This document shows, one piece after another, positions 48,563 through 58,900 of a stretch of 64,000 nucleotides of DNA. The stretch lies in NCBI RefSeq assembly GCF_001885075.1, contig NZ_MODU01000004.1, positions 4,325,504-4,389,503 of the forward strand, given 5' to 3'. Below the pieces are notes generated by a model. The model was given only the letters and a program-made list of their open reading frames with translations. It was not told where the DNA came from and made no database searches. The stretch is from Alteromonas sp. V450 (GTDB taxonomy: Bacteria > Pseudomonadota > Gammaproteobacteria > Enterobacterales > Alteromonadaceae). A program made the translations under genes and the position numbers. Numbering within the stretch: position 1 is the first letter of the stretch; every line of letters begins with the position of its first letter.

Positions 48563-49951
48563 TTATATTTTTCCTTGCTCATCTAACCACATGAGGCTGT
48601 CGTAATACCGACGAATATTTTCAACGTACTGAAGTGCCTCATCGCCTCGAGCATAGCCGTAGCGTGTTGTACGGTAGTACTTTTTTTGCTTGAGTTGAGG
48701 CAGTCGCCTTTTAACATCTACCCAGAGGTCTGGGTTGCTCCCTTGTCGCTCTGTGAGCACCCTTGCGTCTTCTAAATGCCCCATACCAATATTATAAGCC
48801 GCCATAGCCATCCATGTTCTGTCAGGTTCACTTATTCGTGCTGGTATCCGACTAAGTAAACTTGCAAAATAGCGGGAGCCACCACGAATGCTTTGTTCGG
48901 GATCAGTTCTATCGTTCACGTCCCAGTCACTTGCTGTATCCAAAGTAAGCATCATCATACCTCTAACACCAGTATGAGAGACGGCATCGGGCTCCCAGTG
49001 GCTTTCCTGATAACTCATTGCTGCAAGCAACCGCCAATCAAGGTCGCCTGCATACTTTTCAAATAGATTTTTGAACTGGGGTAAATCGGTTTCAGCTGCG
49101 TAGTTAAATGCACGACTATCCACATAATCAAATTGACGAATATGGCCAAAATATTTTTCCTCGAGCACAGTAAACCAACCTGATTCGTGCACGGTGCCGA
49201 AATACTCTATTAACGCCGCCTTAATTGAGTCATCTTGTGTGAGCGGCATAGCCCATGCCATCGGCATTCTCTCGTCTAATGTGAGTGCAACTGCAAGGTT
49301 TGGGTAACGACGACGCTGTAAAGCAAGTCGATTGCTGTCGGCAACGGTATAGGTAATATTGCTGTTAGCAACTTGTTGAAGGAGCTCCTCTGAATCAGAA
49401 TCTTCAGTTGTGATCAAATTTGATGTTGGCCCGCTTGAAGTTGCGTAATCTTTATCGAGTAACTGGGAAAGCATGTACTCTTGGCTACTTCCTGCAACAG
49501 CGATAATAGGTGCATCGAGTGCGCTTATATCGTCAGGTTTTTTCGCTCCAGCTTGAAATACTAATTGTTGCTTTACGTACTGATAAGCGGGGCCGTATGC
49601 AAAACGTTCTTCCAATGAAGGCGTAACGGCATCTCCTGTTGCAACGATATCTAAATTCCCTTCTTCGAGTTGTTCAAGCATGACTTCGTAGCTGTAAAAA
49701 GGATAGAGGTCTAGCGTAACGCCTAAATAATCAGCGAAGCCAGCAAGTAATTCATACTCGAACCCTTGTGGGCCGTTTGCGCCGTTATAATATGTACCGG
49801 CCCCATATACCGTGCCTACTCGAATTGTTTCTCGTTCCAATAATGAAGAAAGGGCAGTCGGAACTGAAGGAACACCACAGCTCATTACGGCAATGGATAA
49901 TATGATTATTAATTGTAGTTTTAATCGTTTTTTATAGACGTTTGACGGCAT
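48563..49951 (-). CDS. mltF: Membrane-bound lytic murein transglycosylase F
   Basis: Cuts peptidoglycan glycan strands. 462 aa with an N-terminal anchor segment (LQLIIILSIAVMSCG; the Cys may be lipidated). Residues about 40-265 form a solute-binding-protein family 3 domain (IRVGTVYGAG, LLAGFADYLGVTLDLYPF), then an SLT domain from about 285 (LAAMSYQESHWEPDAVSHTG, catalytic Glu in QESHW; GMGHLEDARVL near the end). Divergent from purL, the same pair as in E. coli. Confidence 0.95.
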   Translation of the reverse strand: MPSNVYKKRLKLQLIIILSIAVMSCGVPSVPTALSSLLERETIRVGTVYGAGTYYNGANGPQGFEYELLAGFADYLGVTLDLYPFYSYEVMLEQLEEGNLDIVATGDAVTPSLEERFAYGPAYQYVKQQLVFQAGAKKPDDISALDAPIIAVAGSSQEYMLSQLLDKDYATSSGPTSNLITTEDSDSEELLQQVANSNITYTVADSNRLALQRRRYPNLAVALTLDERMPMAWAMPLTQDDSIKAALIEYFGTVHESGWFTVLEEKYFGHIRQFDYVDSRAFNYAAETDLPQFKNLFEKYAGDLDWRLLAAMSYQESHWEPDAVSHTGVRGMMMLTLDTASDWDVNDRTDPEQSIRGGSRYFASLLSRIPARISEPDRTWMAMAAYNIGMGHLEDARVLTERQGSNPDLWVDVKRRLPQLKQKKYYRTTRYGYARGDEALQYVENIRRYYDSLMWLDEQGKI

Positions 49952-50018
49952 AGACCTATACTTATTGTGATTAAACCGTTTAAGTTTAAAAAAAAGTTCA
50001 TGTAAGCGCGTTATGAGG

Positions 50019-50047
50019 TTACTTACTGCGCATAATTACTCTATAAT
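50019..50047 (+). promoter_or_regulatory. purL promoter candidate
   Basis: TTACTT (50019-50024), 17 bp, TATAAT (50042-50047). The leader that follows contains an imperfect hairpin (GAGACAACG ... CGTTGTTTC, about 50073-50108). No PurR-like box was recognised. Confidence 0.6.
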
Positions 50048-50127
50048 CCGCGCCGAAATACTCATCAATCCAAGAGACAACGCGTCGCATTGGTGGTCGT
50101 TGTTTCTAACAAACCAGGTAAATCAAT

Positions 50128-53100
50128 ATGTTGGTCCTTCGAGGCGCTCCTGCACTATCAGAGTTTAACCAAACTAAACTGATTGCAAAGCTGGGTCAAT
50201 CCGGCGTTAGGGTTAAAAACCTATATAGCGAATATGTTCACCTAGTCGATTCCACAGGTGACTTGTCTAAGCAGCAAATAGAGATACTCGAGAAGCTGCT
50301 CACTTATGGCCCCGCGAGGCAAGCACAAACCCCTTCTGGAACCTTCTTCCTCATTACTCCTCGCCCCGGCACTATCTCTCCCTGGTCTTCTAAAGCCACC
50401 GACATCGCTCACAACTGTAGTTTAAAAAGTATTAATCGAATAGAGCGTGGTTGTGCGTTTTATATAGAAACAGAAAACGCTGTGAGTGAAGATGATTTTG
50501 CGCTTATTGCTAGCTTCTTACACGACAGAATGACCGAATCAGTGTTCACCAATACTGATGAAGCTGCGGTGCTGTTTTCACACACCGAAGCTAATACGTT
50601 TACCAGCGTAGATGTATTAGGCGAAGGCAAAGACGCGCTAGTTAATGCAAATGTGTCGTTAGGCCTGGCATTAGCTGATGATGAGATTGACTACCTGTTT
50701 GATAGCTTTACAAAGTTAGGCAGAAACCCGACTGACGTTGAACTTTATATGTTTGCACAAGCAAACTCTGAACACTGTCGCCATAAAATTTTTAACGCTA
50801 GCTGGACCATTGACGGCGAGGATCAAGAAAAGTCGCTGTTTAAAATGATCAAAAATACTTACGAGTTGTTACCTGATCACGTGTATTCAGCCTACAAAGA
50901 CAACGCAGCGGTAATGGAAGGGTGGCAAGCAGGTCGTTTCTTCCCGAACCCTCAGTCACACCAATACGAATACCATCATGAAAATATTGATATTTTGATG
51001 AAGGTAGAAACCCATAACCACCCAACGGCAATTTCACCTTTCCCAGGTGCGGCAACAGGCTCTGGTGGTGAAATCCGTGATGAAGGTGCCACAGGTCGTG
51101 GTTCAAAACCTAAAGCGGGTTTGGTTGGTTTTACCGTATCTAACTTACGTATTCCTGGTGCCGAACAGCCGTGGGAATTCGAATACGGCAAGCCACAGCG
51201 TATTGTAAGCGCCCTTGATATCATGCTTGAGGGCCCACTAGGTGGGGCTGCGTTTAATAACGAATTCGGTCGTCCTGCGCTACTGGGTTATTTCCGTACT
51301 TTTGAGCAAGAAGTTAATAGCTTCAACGGTGTTGAAGTACGCGGCTATCACAAACCTATTATGCTAGCTGGTGGTTTAGGTAATATTCGTCGCGAGCATA
51401 TCGAAAAAGGCGAAATCACGGTAGGCGCTAAGCTTATTGTACTTGGCGGCCCAGCAATGAACATAGGTCTTGGCGGCGGTGCAGCGTCATCAATGGCATC
51501 TGGTCAATCAAACGAAGATTTAGACTTTGCTTCAGTACAGCGTGATAACCCTGAAATGGAGCGTCGCTGTCAGGAAGTGATTGATGCATGTTGGCAGTTA
51601 GGGGATAACAACCCTATCCAGTTTATTCACGATGTGGGCGCAGGTGGTCTTTCAAATGCACTGCCTGAGCTGGTTAATGACGGTGGACGTGGCGGCAACT
51701 TTGAGCTTAGAAAAGTATTGTCTGATGAGCCAGGTATGACACCTTTAGAGCTATGGTGTAACGAATCCCAAGAACGCTATGTTTTATCTGTCGCGCCTGA
51801 AAATATGCCAGTGTTCGAAGCAATTTGTGCCCGCGAACGTGCGCCATTTGCTGTGGTTGGTGAAGCCACTGCCGAGCAGCACCTCAACCTGAACGACAGC
51901 CAGTTTGACAACAAACCTATCGATATGCCTCTTGATGTACTTTTAGGCAAGCCGCCTAAAATGCACCGTGACGTAAGCTCGACCAAGGTAAGCTCGCCAG
52001 CACTAGATGAGGCAAGCATTACATTAAGTGATGCAGCAAATCGCATTTTATCTTTGCCTACCGTGGCAGAGAAAACCTTCCTTATCACCATTGGCGACCG
52101 CTCGGTTACCGGCCTTGTAAGTCGCGACCAAATGGTAGGCCCATGGCAGGTGCCAGTGGCAGATGTGGCGGTTACTGCAACAGCGTTTGACACCTACCAC
52201 GGTGAAGCGATGTCGATGGGTGAGCGTACGCCTGTTGCGTTACTATCGCACGGCGCGTCTGCACGTCTTGCTGTGGGTGAAGCGTTAACCAATATTGCCG
52301 CAGCAAACATCGGCGATATTAAGCGCATTAAACTGTCTGCAAACTGGATGGCAGCAGCCGGACACCCCGGTGAAGATGCAGGTCTATATGAAGCGGTTAA
52401 AGCCGTGGGTGAGGAGCTTTGCCCAGAGCTAGGCCTAACCATTCCTGTGGGCAAAGACTCTATGTCGATGAAAACGGCATGGAATGAAAACGGTGAAGAT
52501 AAAGCGGTGACTTCTCCGCTCTCACTCGTTATTTCAGCGTTTGGTGCAGTAAAAGATATTCGCAAAACCCTAACGCCTCAGCTGCGTACAGACAAAGGCG
52601 CAAGCCGCTTGTTGCTGCTAGATTTAGGCGAAGGTAAAAATCGCTTGGGCGCGAGCTGCTTGGCACAAGTCTATACACAGCTTGGCGATAGCCCAGCAGA
52701 TGTGGTTTCTGCTACCCGCCTTAAAGGCTTCTTTGACGCTATGCAGACGTTAATCGAAAAAGGCTTGGTGTGTGCTTATCACGACCGTTCAGACGGTGGT
52801 TTGTTTACTACTGTGGCAGAAATGGCCTTTGCCGGTAAAACAGGCGTAAGCATTAACCTTGATAGCCTTAAAGGCAACGATATTGCCGTATTGTTCAATG
52901 AAGAACTCGGTGGCGTAATCCAAGTGCTTGAAAGCGATATGGATGCCGTTAACGCAGTACTGACTGAATTCGGTTTAACTGAATTGACGCACGATATTGG
53001 TACGCTTAATAGCACTGACATGATTGAGTTTAATCGCGGTGGCGTTGCCGTACTTGCAGATAGCCGCGTATCTATGCGTACAACGTGGGCACAAACCACG

Positions 53101-54015
53101 TATGAAATGCAAAAGCTTCGCGATAACCCTGAATGTGCTGAACAAGAACACGCGGCGAAGCAAGATGCTGCGGACCCGGGTTTGCATGCAGCGTTGTCTT
53201 ACGATGTTAACGAAGACGTTGCGGCGCCTTATATTGCCAAAGGCGTTAAGCCAAAAGTGGCGATATTAAGAGAGCAGGGCGTAAACTCGCATCTTGAAAT
53301 GGCAGCGGCGTTTACTCGTGCTGGTTTCGACGCTATCGATGTTCACATGAGTGATGTGTTAGCGGGTCGCATTACCCTTGAACAGTTTGCGGGCCTTGCG
53401 GCTTGTGGCGGTTTTTCTTATGGCGACGTATTAGGTGCAGGTGAAGGTTGGGCGAAATCTATATTGTTCAACAGCATGGCTTGCGACCAGTTTGAAAGCT
53501 TCTTTAACCGGGACGACACGTTCAGCTTAGGTGTATGTAACGGCTGTCAGATGCTATCTAACCTTAAATCGCTGATCCCTGGTACTGAGCATTGGCCACA
53601 TTTCGTGACCAACCAGTCGGCGCGATTTGAAGCTCGTGTTGCTATGGTCGAAGTGGTGGAGTCTAAGTCTGTGCTGCTTGATGGCATGGCAGGTTCGCGT
53701 ATGCCTATTGCTGTGTCGCACGGTGAAGGTCAGGCTGAATTTGCTAATGACAACGCGCTGTCACAAGTTGGCGCGCAGGTGGCGATGCGTTACGTAGACA
53801 ACTATGGCAAGCCAACCATGCAATACCCTGCTAACCCGAACGGTTCACCGCAAGGGATCACGGGCCTGACATCACTAGACGGGCGAAGCACTATCATGAT
53901 GCCGCACCCGGAACGTGTATTTAGAGCCGTTGCAAACTCGTGGCGTCCAGACGATTGGCAAGAAGACGGCGCATGGATGCGTATCTTTAGAAACGCACGT
54001 AAGTTTGTTGGTTAA
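50128..54015 (+). CDS. purL: Phosphoribosylformylglycinamidine synthase
   Basis: Converts FGAR to FGAM in purine synthesis, using glutamine. 1295 aa, the large single-chain form. N-terminal PurS-like part, FGAM synthase domains with [16 protein letters not shown] motif (here [13 protein letters not shown], about 211-223), [22 protein letters not shown] (in two parts), and a C-terminal class I glutaminase: Cys in GVCNGCQML (about 1137-1145), His-Glu in PHPERVFR near the end. Ends at a perfect 15-bp terminator hairpin. Confidence 0.98.
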   Translation: MLVLRGAPALSEFNQTKLIAKLGQSGVRVKNLYSEYVHLVDSTGDLSKQQIEILEKLLTYGPARQAQTPSGTFFLITPRPGTISPWSSKATDIAHNCSLKSINRIERGCAFYIETENAVSEDDFALIASFLHDRMTESVFTNTDEAAVLFSHTEANTFTSVDVLGEGKDALVNANVSLGLALADDEIDYLFDSFTKLGRNPTDVELYMFAQANSEHCRHKIFNASWTIDGEDQEKSLFKMIKNTYELLPDHVYSAYKDNAAVMEGWQAGRFFPNPQSHQYEYHHENIDILMKVETHNHPTAISPFPGAATGSGGEIRDEGATGRGSKPKAGLVGFTVSNLRIPGAEQPWEFEYGKPQRIVSALDIMLEGPLGGAAFNNEFGRPALLGYFRTFEQEVNSFNGVEVRGYHKPIMLAGGLGNIRREHIEKGEITVGAKLIVLGGPAMNIGLGGGAASSMASGQSNEDLDFASVQRDNPEMERRCQEVIDACWQLGDNNPIQFIHDVGAGGLSNALPELVNDGGRGGNFELRKVLSDEPGMTPLELWCNESQERYVLSVAPENMPVFEAICARERAPFAVVGEATAEQHLNLNDSQFDNKPIDMPLDVLLGKPPKMHRDVSSTKVSSPALDEASITLSDAANRILSLPTVAEKTFLITIGDRSVTGLVSRDQMVGPWQVPVADVAVTATAFDTYHGEAMSMGERTPVALLSHGASARLAVGEALTNIAAANIGDIKRIKLSANWMAAAGHPGEDAGLYEAVKAVGEELCPELGLTIPVGKDSMSMKTAWNENGEDKAVTSPLSLVISAFGAVKDIRKTLTPQLRTDKGASRLLLLDLGEGKNRLGASCLAQVYTQLGDSPADVVSATRLKGFFDAMQTLIEKGLVCAYHDRSDGGLFTTVAEMAFAGKTGVSINLDSLKGNDIAVLFNEELGGVIQVLESDMDAVNAVLTEFGLTELTHDIGTLNSTDMIEFNRGGVAVLADSRVSMRTTWAQTTYEMQKLRDNPECAEQEHAAKQDAADPGLHAALSYDVNEDVAAPYIAKGVKPKVAILREQGVNSHLEMAAAFTRAGFDAIDVHMSDVLAGRITLEQFAGLAACGGFSYGDVLGAGEGWAKSILFNSMACDQFESFFNRDDTFSLGVCNGCQMLSNLKSLIPGTEHWPHFVTNQSARFEARVAMVEVVESKSVLLDGMAGSRMPIAVSHGEGQAEFANDNALSQVGAQVAMRYVDNYGKPTMQYPANPNGSPQGITGLTSLDGRSTIMMPHPERVFRAVANSWRPDDWQEDGAWMRIFRNARKFVG

Positions 54016-54031
54016 CAAAACACGCTTATTT

Positions 54032-54065
54032 TGACTAAAACAGGGGGAAACCCCTGTTTTAGTCA
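54032..54065 (+). terminator. Hairpin terminator after purL
   Basis: TGACTAAAACAGGGG (54032-54046), GAAA loop, CCCCTGTTTTAGTCA (54051-54065), perfect 15-bp stem. The T-run lies inside the stem rather than after it. Confidence 0.75.
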
Positions 54066-54149
54066 TTAGAAAAATACTGTTTAATAAATACACATACTAT
54101 AAAAAGGCGTCAAAGCTTTGGCAAAGTGTCAAAAATCTGATTTTTGCCC

Positions 54150-54178
54150 TTGTCATCAGTTTGTCACTGATCTATTGT
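54150..54178 (+). promoter_or_regulatory. Promoter candidate for the small ORF at 54277
   Basis: TTGTCA (54150-54155), 17 bp, TATTGT (54173-54178). A second TTGTCA lies at 54161-54166. Confidence 0.45.
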
Positions 54179-54276
54179 AGTGCAAGCAAGGGATGCGAAT
54201 AGGTTACAGGAGTTGAGTTAGGGCTGTACCAGAGAATGGCATTTGCCACCTGGTTATTAATAATAAGAGACGACCA

Positions 54277-54417
54277 ATGAATCGTTCTTCAAAAGGGTTT
54301 GGCTTAACCGGAGTAGCTGTAGCTGTAGTGCTGATGTTCGTAACTGCTGTTTTTAGCACATCTGCGAAGTCTGCCGAAGCTCCAACAACGCTAAGTGTGC
54401 TGTCTTCAGTTAAGTAG
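54277..54417 (+). CDS. Hypothetical 46-aa exported or membrane peptide
   Basis: Unannotated-size ORF between the purL terminator and the smrA end. It reads MNRSSKGFGLTGVAVAVVLM, then FVTAVFSTSAKSAEAPTTLS and VLSSVK: a basic N-terminus, a hydrophobic stretch of about 18 residues and an Ala-x-Ala-like end, so a signal peptide or single membrane helix. AAGAGA lies about 9 nt before the ATG, a promoter candidate about 100 bp upstream, and a strong hairpin follows. Family unknown. Confidence 0.5.
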   Translation: MNRSSKGFGLTGVAVAVVLMFVTAVFSTSAKSAEAPTTLSVLSSVK

Positions 54418-54434
54418 TCTGAAAGAAAAATTCT

Positions 54435-54467
54435 AACGCCCGTATTAAGTTGCTTAATACGGGCGTT
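54435..54467 (-). terminator. Perfect 15-bp hairpin, probable terminator for smrA
   Basis: AACGCCCGTATTAAG (54435-54449), TTG loop, CTTAATACGGGCGTT (54453-54467). Read on the minus strand it is followed by AGAATTTTTC, which fits termination of smrA; it may also protect the 3' end of the small plus-strand transcript. Confidence 0.7.
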
Positions 54468-54556
54468 AATCATTAATACCCCAAAAAAAACGCTCAATAA
54501 TTTGTTTACGCAATAGCTAAATGAATTCACTCGTATATGAATAAACCGCCTCTACT

Positions 54557-55144
54557 TTAGCCTTTCTTGTTTTTTTCTCTGTTTATTAGTTTTTGCTGAG
54601 GGTGCTTTTTCAATAACACATACGTGGCACCAAATCCGCCATGCATAGGTTGCGCTGTATGATAGGCAATGACTTCGTCGAGTTCTTGTAGCCAATGGTT
54701 CACATAGCTTTTCTTTAGTGCAGGAAAGGGTTTACTTTTTTCACCTGTGCCGTGTTTAATCAAAAGTGCACGAACGCCTCGCTCGTGGCTAGATTTTACG
54801 GTGCTATATACCAGGTCGCGGCTTTGTTCTAACGTTTTTCCAGCCAGAGTTATATTGGTTTCTAGTGGATATTTACCTAGACGAAGTTTTTTAAACACGC
54901 CGTCTTGGATACCGGGCTGCTGAAAATGAATGAAATCATCAGGCGGTACGGGCTTGACACCATCCATACTGAGTGGATTAGCAAGTTTTTCGCGAATACT
55001 TAATTTTGTAGCTGCTCGTTTTTGCTTTTCGGCCAGGGCTTTCTCGGGATCATGTAAAATAGCCTTGTCGTCGTCGCCAATTGGCTTTACGTCCTGCATC
55101 TCTGCAAAAAAAGAGTCAATATCATCGTTGTTCTGTTGGCTCAT
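54557..55144 (-). CDS. smrA: Smr-domain DNA endonuclease (SmrA-like)
   Basis: Start set at the ATG at 55144 (195 aa), where GGGGAG sits at the right distance. N-terminal part acidic and basic alternating (DDIDSFFAEMQDVKPI, EKALAEKQKRAATKL), then the Smr domain from about 110: LAGKTLEQSRDLVYSTV, RALLIKHGTG and GGFGATYVLLKKH at the end. The usual HxH of longer Smr domains is partly changed, as in the SmrA/YdaL branch. Smr domains nick or cleave nucleic acids; the physiological role is not known. Confidence 0.85.
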   Translation of the reverse strand: MSQQNNDDIDSFFAEMQDVKPIGDDDKAILHDPEKALAEKQKRAATKLSIREKLANPLSMDGVKPVPPDDFIHFQQPGIQDGVFKKLRLGKYPLETNITLAGKTLEQSRDLVYSTVKSSHERGVRALLIKHGTGEKSKPFPALKKSYVNHWLQELDEVIAYHTAQPMHGGFGATYVLLKKHPQQKLINREKNKKG

Positions 55145-55324
55145 TTTACTCCCCACATGTTTTTTACTTCGCATATAGCCTTTGCACATTGGCGCTTTGC
55201 TCAACTACACCGCCTATACCAATATGTTGTGCAGTGTATTAAATAGATTTACACAATATGTGGGGATAAGTTTTGAAATTTCATTACTTAATACCAGTTT
55301 GTATAGCTAATTAGCCCCTTTTTT

Positions 55325-55432
55325 AAAGGGCGAGTTCAAAGCGTTCGTACGCTTTGTTGTGCCTCCTTGCTATAGAACCACTGTATCTGAAGAAACGTGA
55401 CGCAATTACGATCATTTTAAGTATAGCTGAGT
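55325..55432. repeat. Palindromic intergenic repeat, copy B
   Basis: Partner of copy A (15615-15722), gap-free alignment with about 77 percent identity. The right arm TACGATCATTTTA (55407-55419) is nearly that of copy A, but the left arm (AAAGCGTTCGTA) has changed without compensating changes, so the stem is imperfect here. It sits between smrA and a 43-aa ORF. The rest of the 55145-55456 gap shows nothing else. Confidence 0.7.
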
Positions 55433-55456
55433 AAGCAACAAACTGTGCCGGCTGGT

Positions 55457-55588
55457 TTAATAGATGGCGCCGGGCTCAGCAAGATCCTCTAGCGCGTCGA
55501 GTTCTTCTTGAGTTAATAGAAATTCATCACGCGGTGGTGTGTCGCTGTCATCTTCTGCATCAGCTTGGGGGGGCAAAGGTAACGTCAT
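55457..55588 (-). CDS. Hypothetical 43-aa acidic peptide
   Basis: Unannotated-size ORF with a very good ribosome binding site (GGAGAG, 4 nt, ATG). It reads MTLPLPPQADAEDDSDTPPR, then DEFLLTQEELDALEDLAEPG and AIY: Pro-rich start, strongly acidic, one predicted helix at LTQEELDALEDLA. Lies between repeat copy B and the tRNA gene. Family unknown; the clean start signal and skewed composition favour a real small protein. Confidence 0.5.
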   Translation of the reverse strand: MTLPLPPQADAEDDSDTPPRDEFLLTQEELDALEDLAEPGAIY

Positions 55589-55719
55589 AATACTCTCCAA
55601 TTTTGAAAAGTATTACGCATTTTGACAGAACCGCAAATGACTTATGGGAGTGGCGCGATAACTTTTTAATTTGCGACGTAAAGTGTTGTTTACCTCCACA
55701 ATTTTTCACGTGTAGTCAT

Positions 55720-55794
55720 TGGCGTCCCCAGCTGGAATCGAACCAACATCTAAGCCTTAGGAGGGCCTTGTTTTATCCATTAAACTATGGGGAC
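55720..55794 (-). tRNA. tRNA-Arg (anticodon CCT)
   Basis: 75 nt on the minus strand with encoded CCA. Acceptor GTCCCCA pairs with TGGGGAC; the D arm has GTTTAATGGATAAAAC; the anticodon loop is CTCCTAA, reading AGG codons; the T arm has GGTTCGATTCC. One G-T pair in the anticodon stem. TATAAT on the minus strand (55811-55816) gives a promoter about 17 nt upstream. Confidence 0.97.
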
Positions 55795-55810
55795 TTGCTG
55801 GCGCTTCTTT

Positions 55811-55816
55811 ATTATA
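55811..55816 (-). promoter_or_regulatory. -10 box of the tRNA-Arg gene
   Basis: TATAAT on the minus strand, followed by a GC-containing discriminator (AAAGAAGCGC) before the tRNA 5' end; the -35 region (TTTCGA, 17 bp away) is weak. Confidence 0.55.
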
Positions 55817-55947
55817 CTCAGAACAATAAATTTCGAAACCCCTGATTTATCAATGAGGTGCAGTAGCATATGCCAAAAGCCAAGAGCGGACCATGACCGG
55901 TATTACTGACAGGAACACGTAGCACAGTATGAAAGTGCAGCAGGCAC

Positions 55948-55985
55948 AAAAAAACCTGTTGAACTTTCCAACAGGTTTTTTTGTT
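55948..55985 (-). terminator. Terminator after the giant adhesin gene
   Basis: AAAAACCTGTTG, loop AACTTTC, CAACAGGTTTTT, with T-runs on both strands; 12 bp past the adhesin stop codon. Confidence 0.9.
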
Positions 55986-55996
55986 CTTAGGCCATA

Positions 55997-58900
55997 TTAA
56001 ATGTCTGTTAAAGGTGGTTTATCAATTGCCGTTTTTAGTACCTCAGACTCTGTCGACGATGCTGCACCTATTTCGTTGCTACCAGCTTCAACTGAACTTG
56101 AATTAAGCTCGGCTGTACCAGAAGGTAACGAATTATCCGAAGAAACCTGGACGGCGCCGGCGTTCAACGATGGCAAAACCAGTGTTTCGGGAGAAAAGTC
56201 CAATTCCACGCTATCCATTGTGACACCAGTATCGATAGGTATGGTGAGGTTATCTCCTTCTTCCGGTAGCGCAATTGTATCGTTGTCTCCACCACTCATC
56301 GATAACGCTACCTGAGCGTCAGCGATAGCAAAATCGATAATTTCAGCCTCACCGCTCGACGATGCGTTGCCAGACACCTCAGTGACGCCTTCACCGGTCG
56401 ACGTTATTGTTATAGTGAAATCGGCTTGTTCGATGGTTCCATCTGAGTACGCTAGGCGGTAACTAAACGTTTCAGTCAACGTGCCGTTGAACACCTCGGT
56501 ATTGCTATCAGGCGTATAAGTGTAATTGCCATTTTCATCTATCTGCAGCGTTCCATGCTGGCCCACTAGCAACGTAGAGGTGGTAATTGCCTGGAAGTCA
56601 ACGCCATTAGTAGAAACTGACAGGGTATACGTATTGTCAATAATTACATCGTTTTGCAATAAACTTCCGGTAGCCGCTTGTACGCTCGCCACTTCGAATT
56701 CCGTGAGTTTTGTGGTTGTGAAATCGAAGTTCAGCGATAGATTACCGCCTGTACTCAGGCCGGTAGAGCCATCTAATACAATACGATACAGTCCTGCTGT
56801 TAACCCATTGATTGCAACTTGTGCATCACCATCAAGGTCAAGAAGGCTTAATAGGTCAGTATCTTGAAGGGTCCCCACTGGCTCCCACACACCACCATTA
56901 TCTTTTTCAAGTGTTAGCTCCAAGCGCGCCCCAACAGAGACCAAGGAATTGGTATCGAGTGTCAGCACTACATCCTGAGTAGTATCACTGGCTACTTCAA
57001 ATGTCTCGGTCTGCTCAGGTATTGTTGATGGTGACAACAATCCCCAAGAGTACGATATAACAGTTCCTAAGGTTCCTAGCTCTGTCACAAAGTCATAGGT
57101 GAGTTCAGCACTGGCCGTGTCACTTGAAATACCTTGCCCAGAAATACTGAAGTTCAACGAAGCAGTAGACGAATTACGACCGTCAGAAATCGTATAGGTG
57201 AAAGTGTCTGTCTCGCCTAGTCCGTCTCTGAACCCTTTGTCTACGTATATATAGCTTCCATCTTCAAATATTGTCAGGTCGCCATAGCTACCAGAAATGG
57301 TTACGCCGCTGGTGTCGCTGCCTAGCACAGTCACTGTTTCGCTAACTTCTCCACCAACAAGGTGTGTGATATGTGTAACAACACCTCCTTCAACAATACT
57401 GTCAATGCCATCACCGTTAATCGCACCATCGATTACATTTCCCGTTGTGGTCGTAGTGCCAACAAATGCGTACTCGGTGAGCGTGGTAGTGACTTCTGTC
57501 TGTTGCAATACCGTGAGTGTGTTACTCAACAATGCTCCAGCCAGAGCGCCAAGCACTGTGTCTAGCAAAGCGTCGAGGCCTAGCACAGAAAGGCCGTTAC
57601 TTATTGTGCCGACGAGATCGCCGGCGCCAATCGAGTCTGTCACAGAAAGTGCGGTTTCTAATATTCCTCTTACTGTTGTTCCTAACAAAAGGCCAGGATC
57701 ATTATTGAGCGCATTTTCAACAGCAGTGAGTACCGCATCTTGGTTATCTGGACCAAGCACAACACCGCCATCGCCTAACTCAGTAAGTGATACCGAACCG
57801 TCGCTGTTTTGGTCAAATAATGACTCAAGAACGCTCTCGTCGTAGCGCACTACCACCGCATAGTCACCTGCAAGGAGCCCCGCGAATTTAACATGTAGGG
57901 TATCGTTACCTACAATGCCCAATACATTTAAACCCGCCACATCGCCCACAAGCGGGTCATCGGGCGCTTTTGCTGTCGCCACAATGTTTCCAGATGCGTC
58001 GACAATCTCCACGATATACGCATCTGCTACTGCTACAAGCGCCTTCTGACTCACTTCAACAACGACTTCACCAGAATATCCAACGCCTACGGTAAATGGC
58101 GTTGCAGCCGTTGGCGAGCCTGAAGACGGTGACCCGTCTAATAGGCCCAGCACTTCATGGTCGCTGTCACTCACCGACGCATTTACAATCGCGGTTTGTG
58201 CGCCTAGTTCTATATTATTGGTATCATCCTGCGCAACCACCGGTGGGAAACCACTTCCTGAAATAGTAATCGACAACGATGCTATATCGGATGTTTCACC
58301 ATCTGAGAGGGTGTAGGTAAAGACTTCTGTCTGACCGACGGAATTGCGATCACCAAAAGCGGTGTAGGTGTAACTTCCATCTGCGGCTACTTCGAGTATG
58401 CCGTATTCACCTTGAATAGTGACGGTTCCGGAAGTAGGAATAGCCACGCTGTCACCTGATGCGTTGGTGACAACCGAAGCGCGGGCGCCATCAATAATGG
58501 TGTCGGTGCCCACTCCACCGTTGTCACCATCGATCAGGTTACCCGACGCAACTGTGTTACCCGTGTAGGTGTATTCGGTCACGGTTGTTGTTATGTCGGT
58601 GTCCTGTAAAAGCGTAACCGTATTGCTTAGTAGTATTTTCGCAATTTCGCTTAATATGTCGCCTAAAAGCGATGTTAGGCCAATTGCGTCTAATGGAGCG
58701 GTCAGCACATTGACTAACTCACCCACACCGATAACCGTGGTTTTGTCTAATAGTGACTCTAGCACGCCTCTAACTTGTGTACCTACAGCACCGACCGGTA
58801 TACCTAATACCCCGCCATTAAGGGTGGTTTCTATTGTATTAAGTACAACGTCTTGATTATTTGGACCAAGTACAACCCCTGCGTCGCCTAGTTCGGTGAG

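Noticed and set aside
54204..54530. 108-aa minus-strand ORF
   Set aside because: Antisense to the better-supported 46-aa ORF, and it reads through the perfect hairpin at 54435-54467.
55720..55794. tRNA-Arg as attachment site of an adhesin island
   Set aside because: Integrases use the tRNA 3' end, which faces smrA/purL (lower coordinates); the adhesin lies on the 5' side, and no integrase or duplicated tRNA end is seen.
55603..55845. 80-aa ORF on the plus strand
   Set aside because: It overlaps the tRNA-Arg gene in antisense and has no domain.
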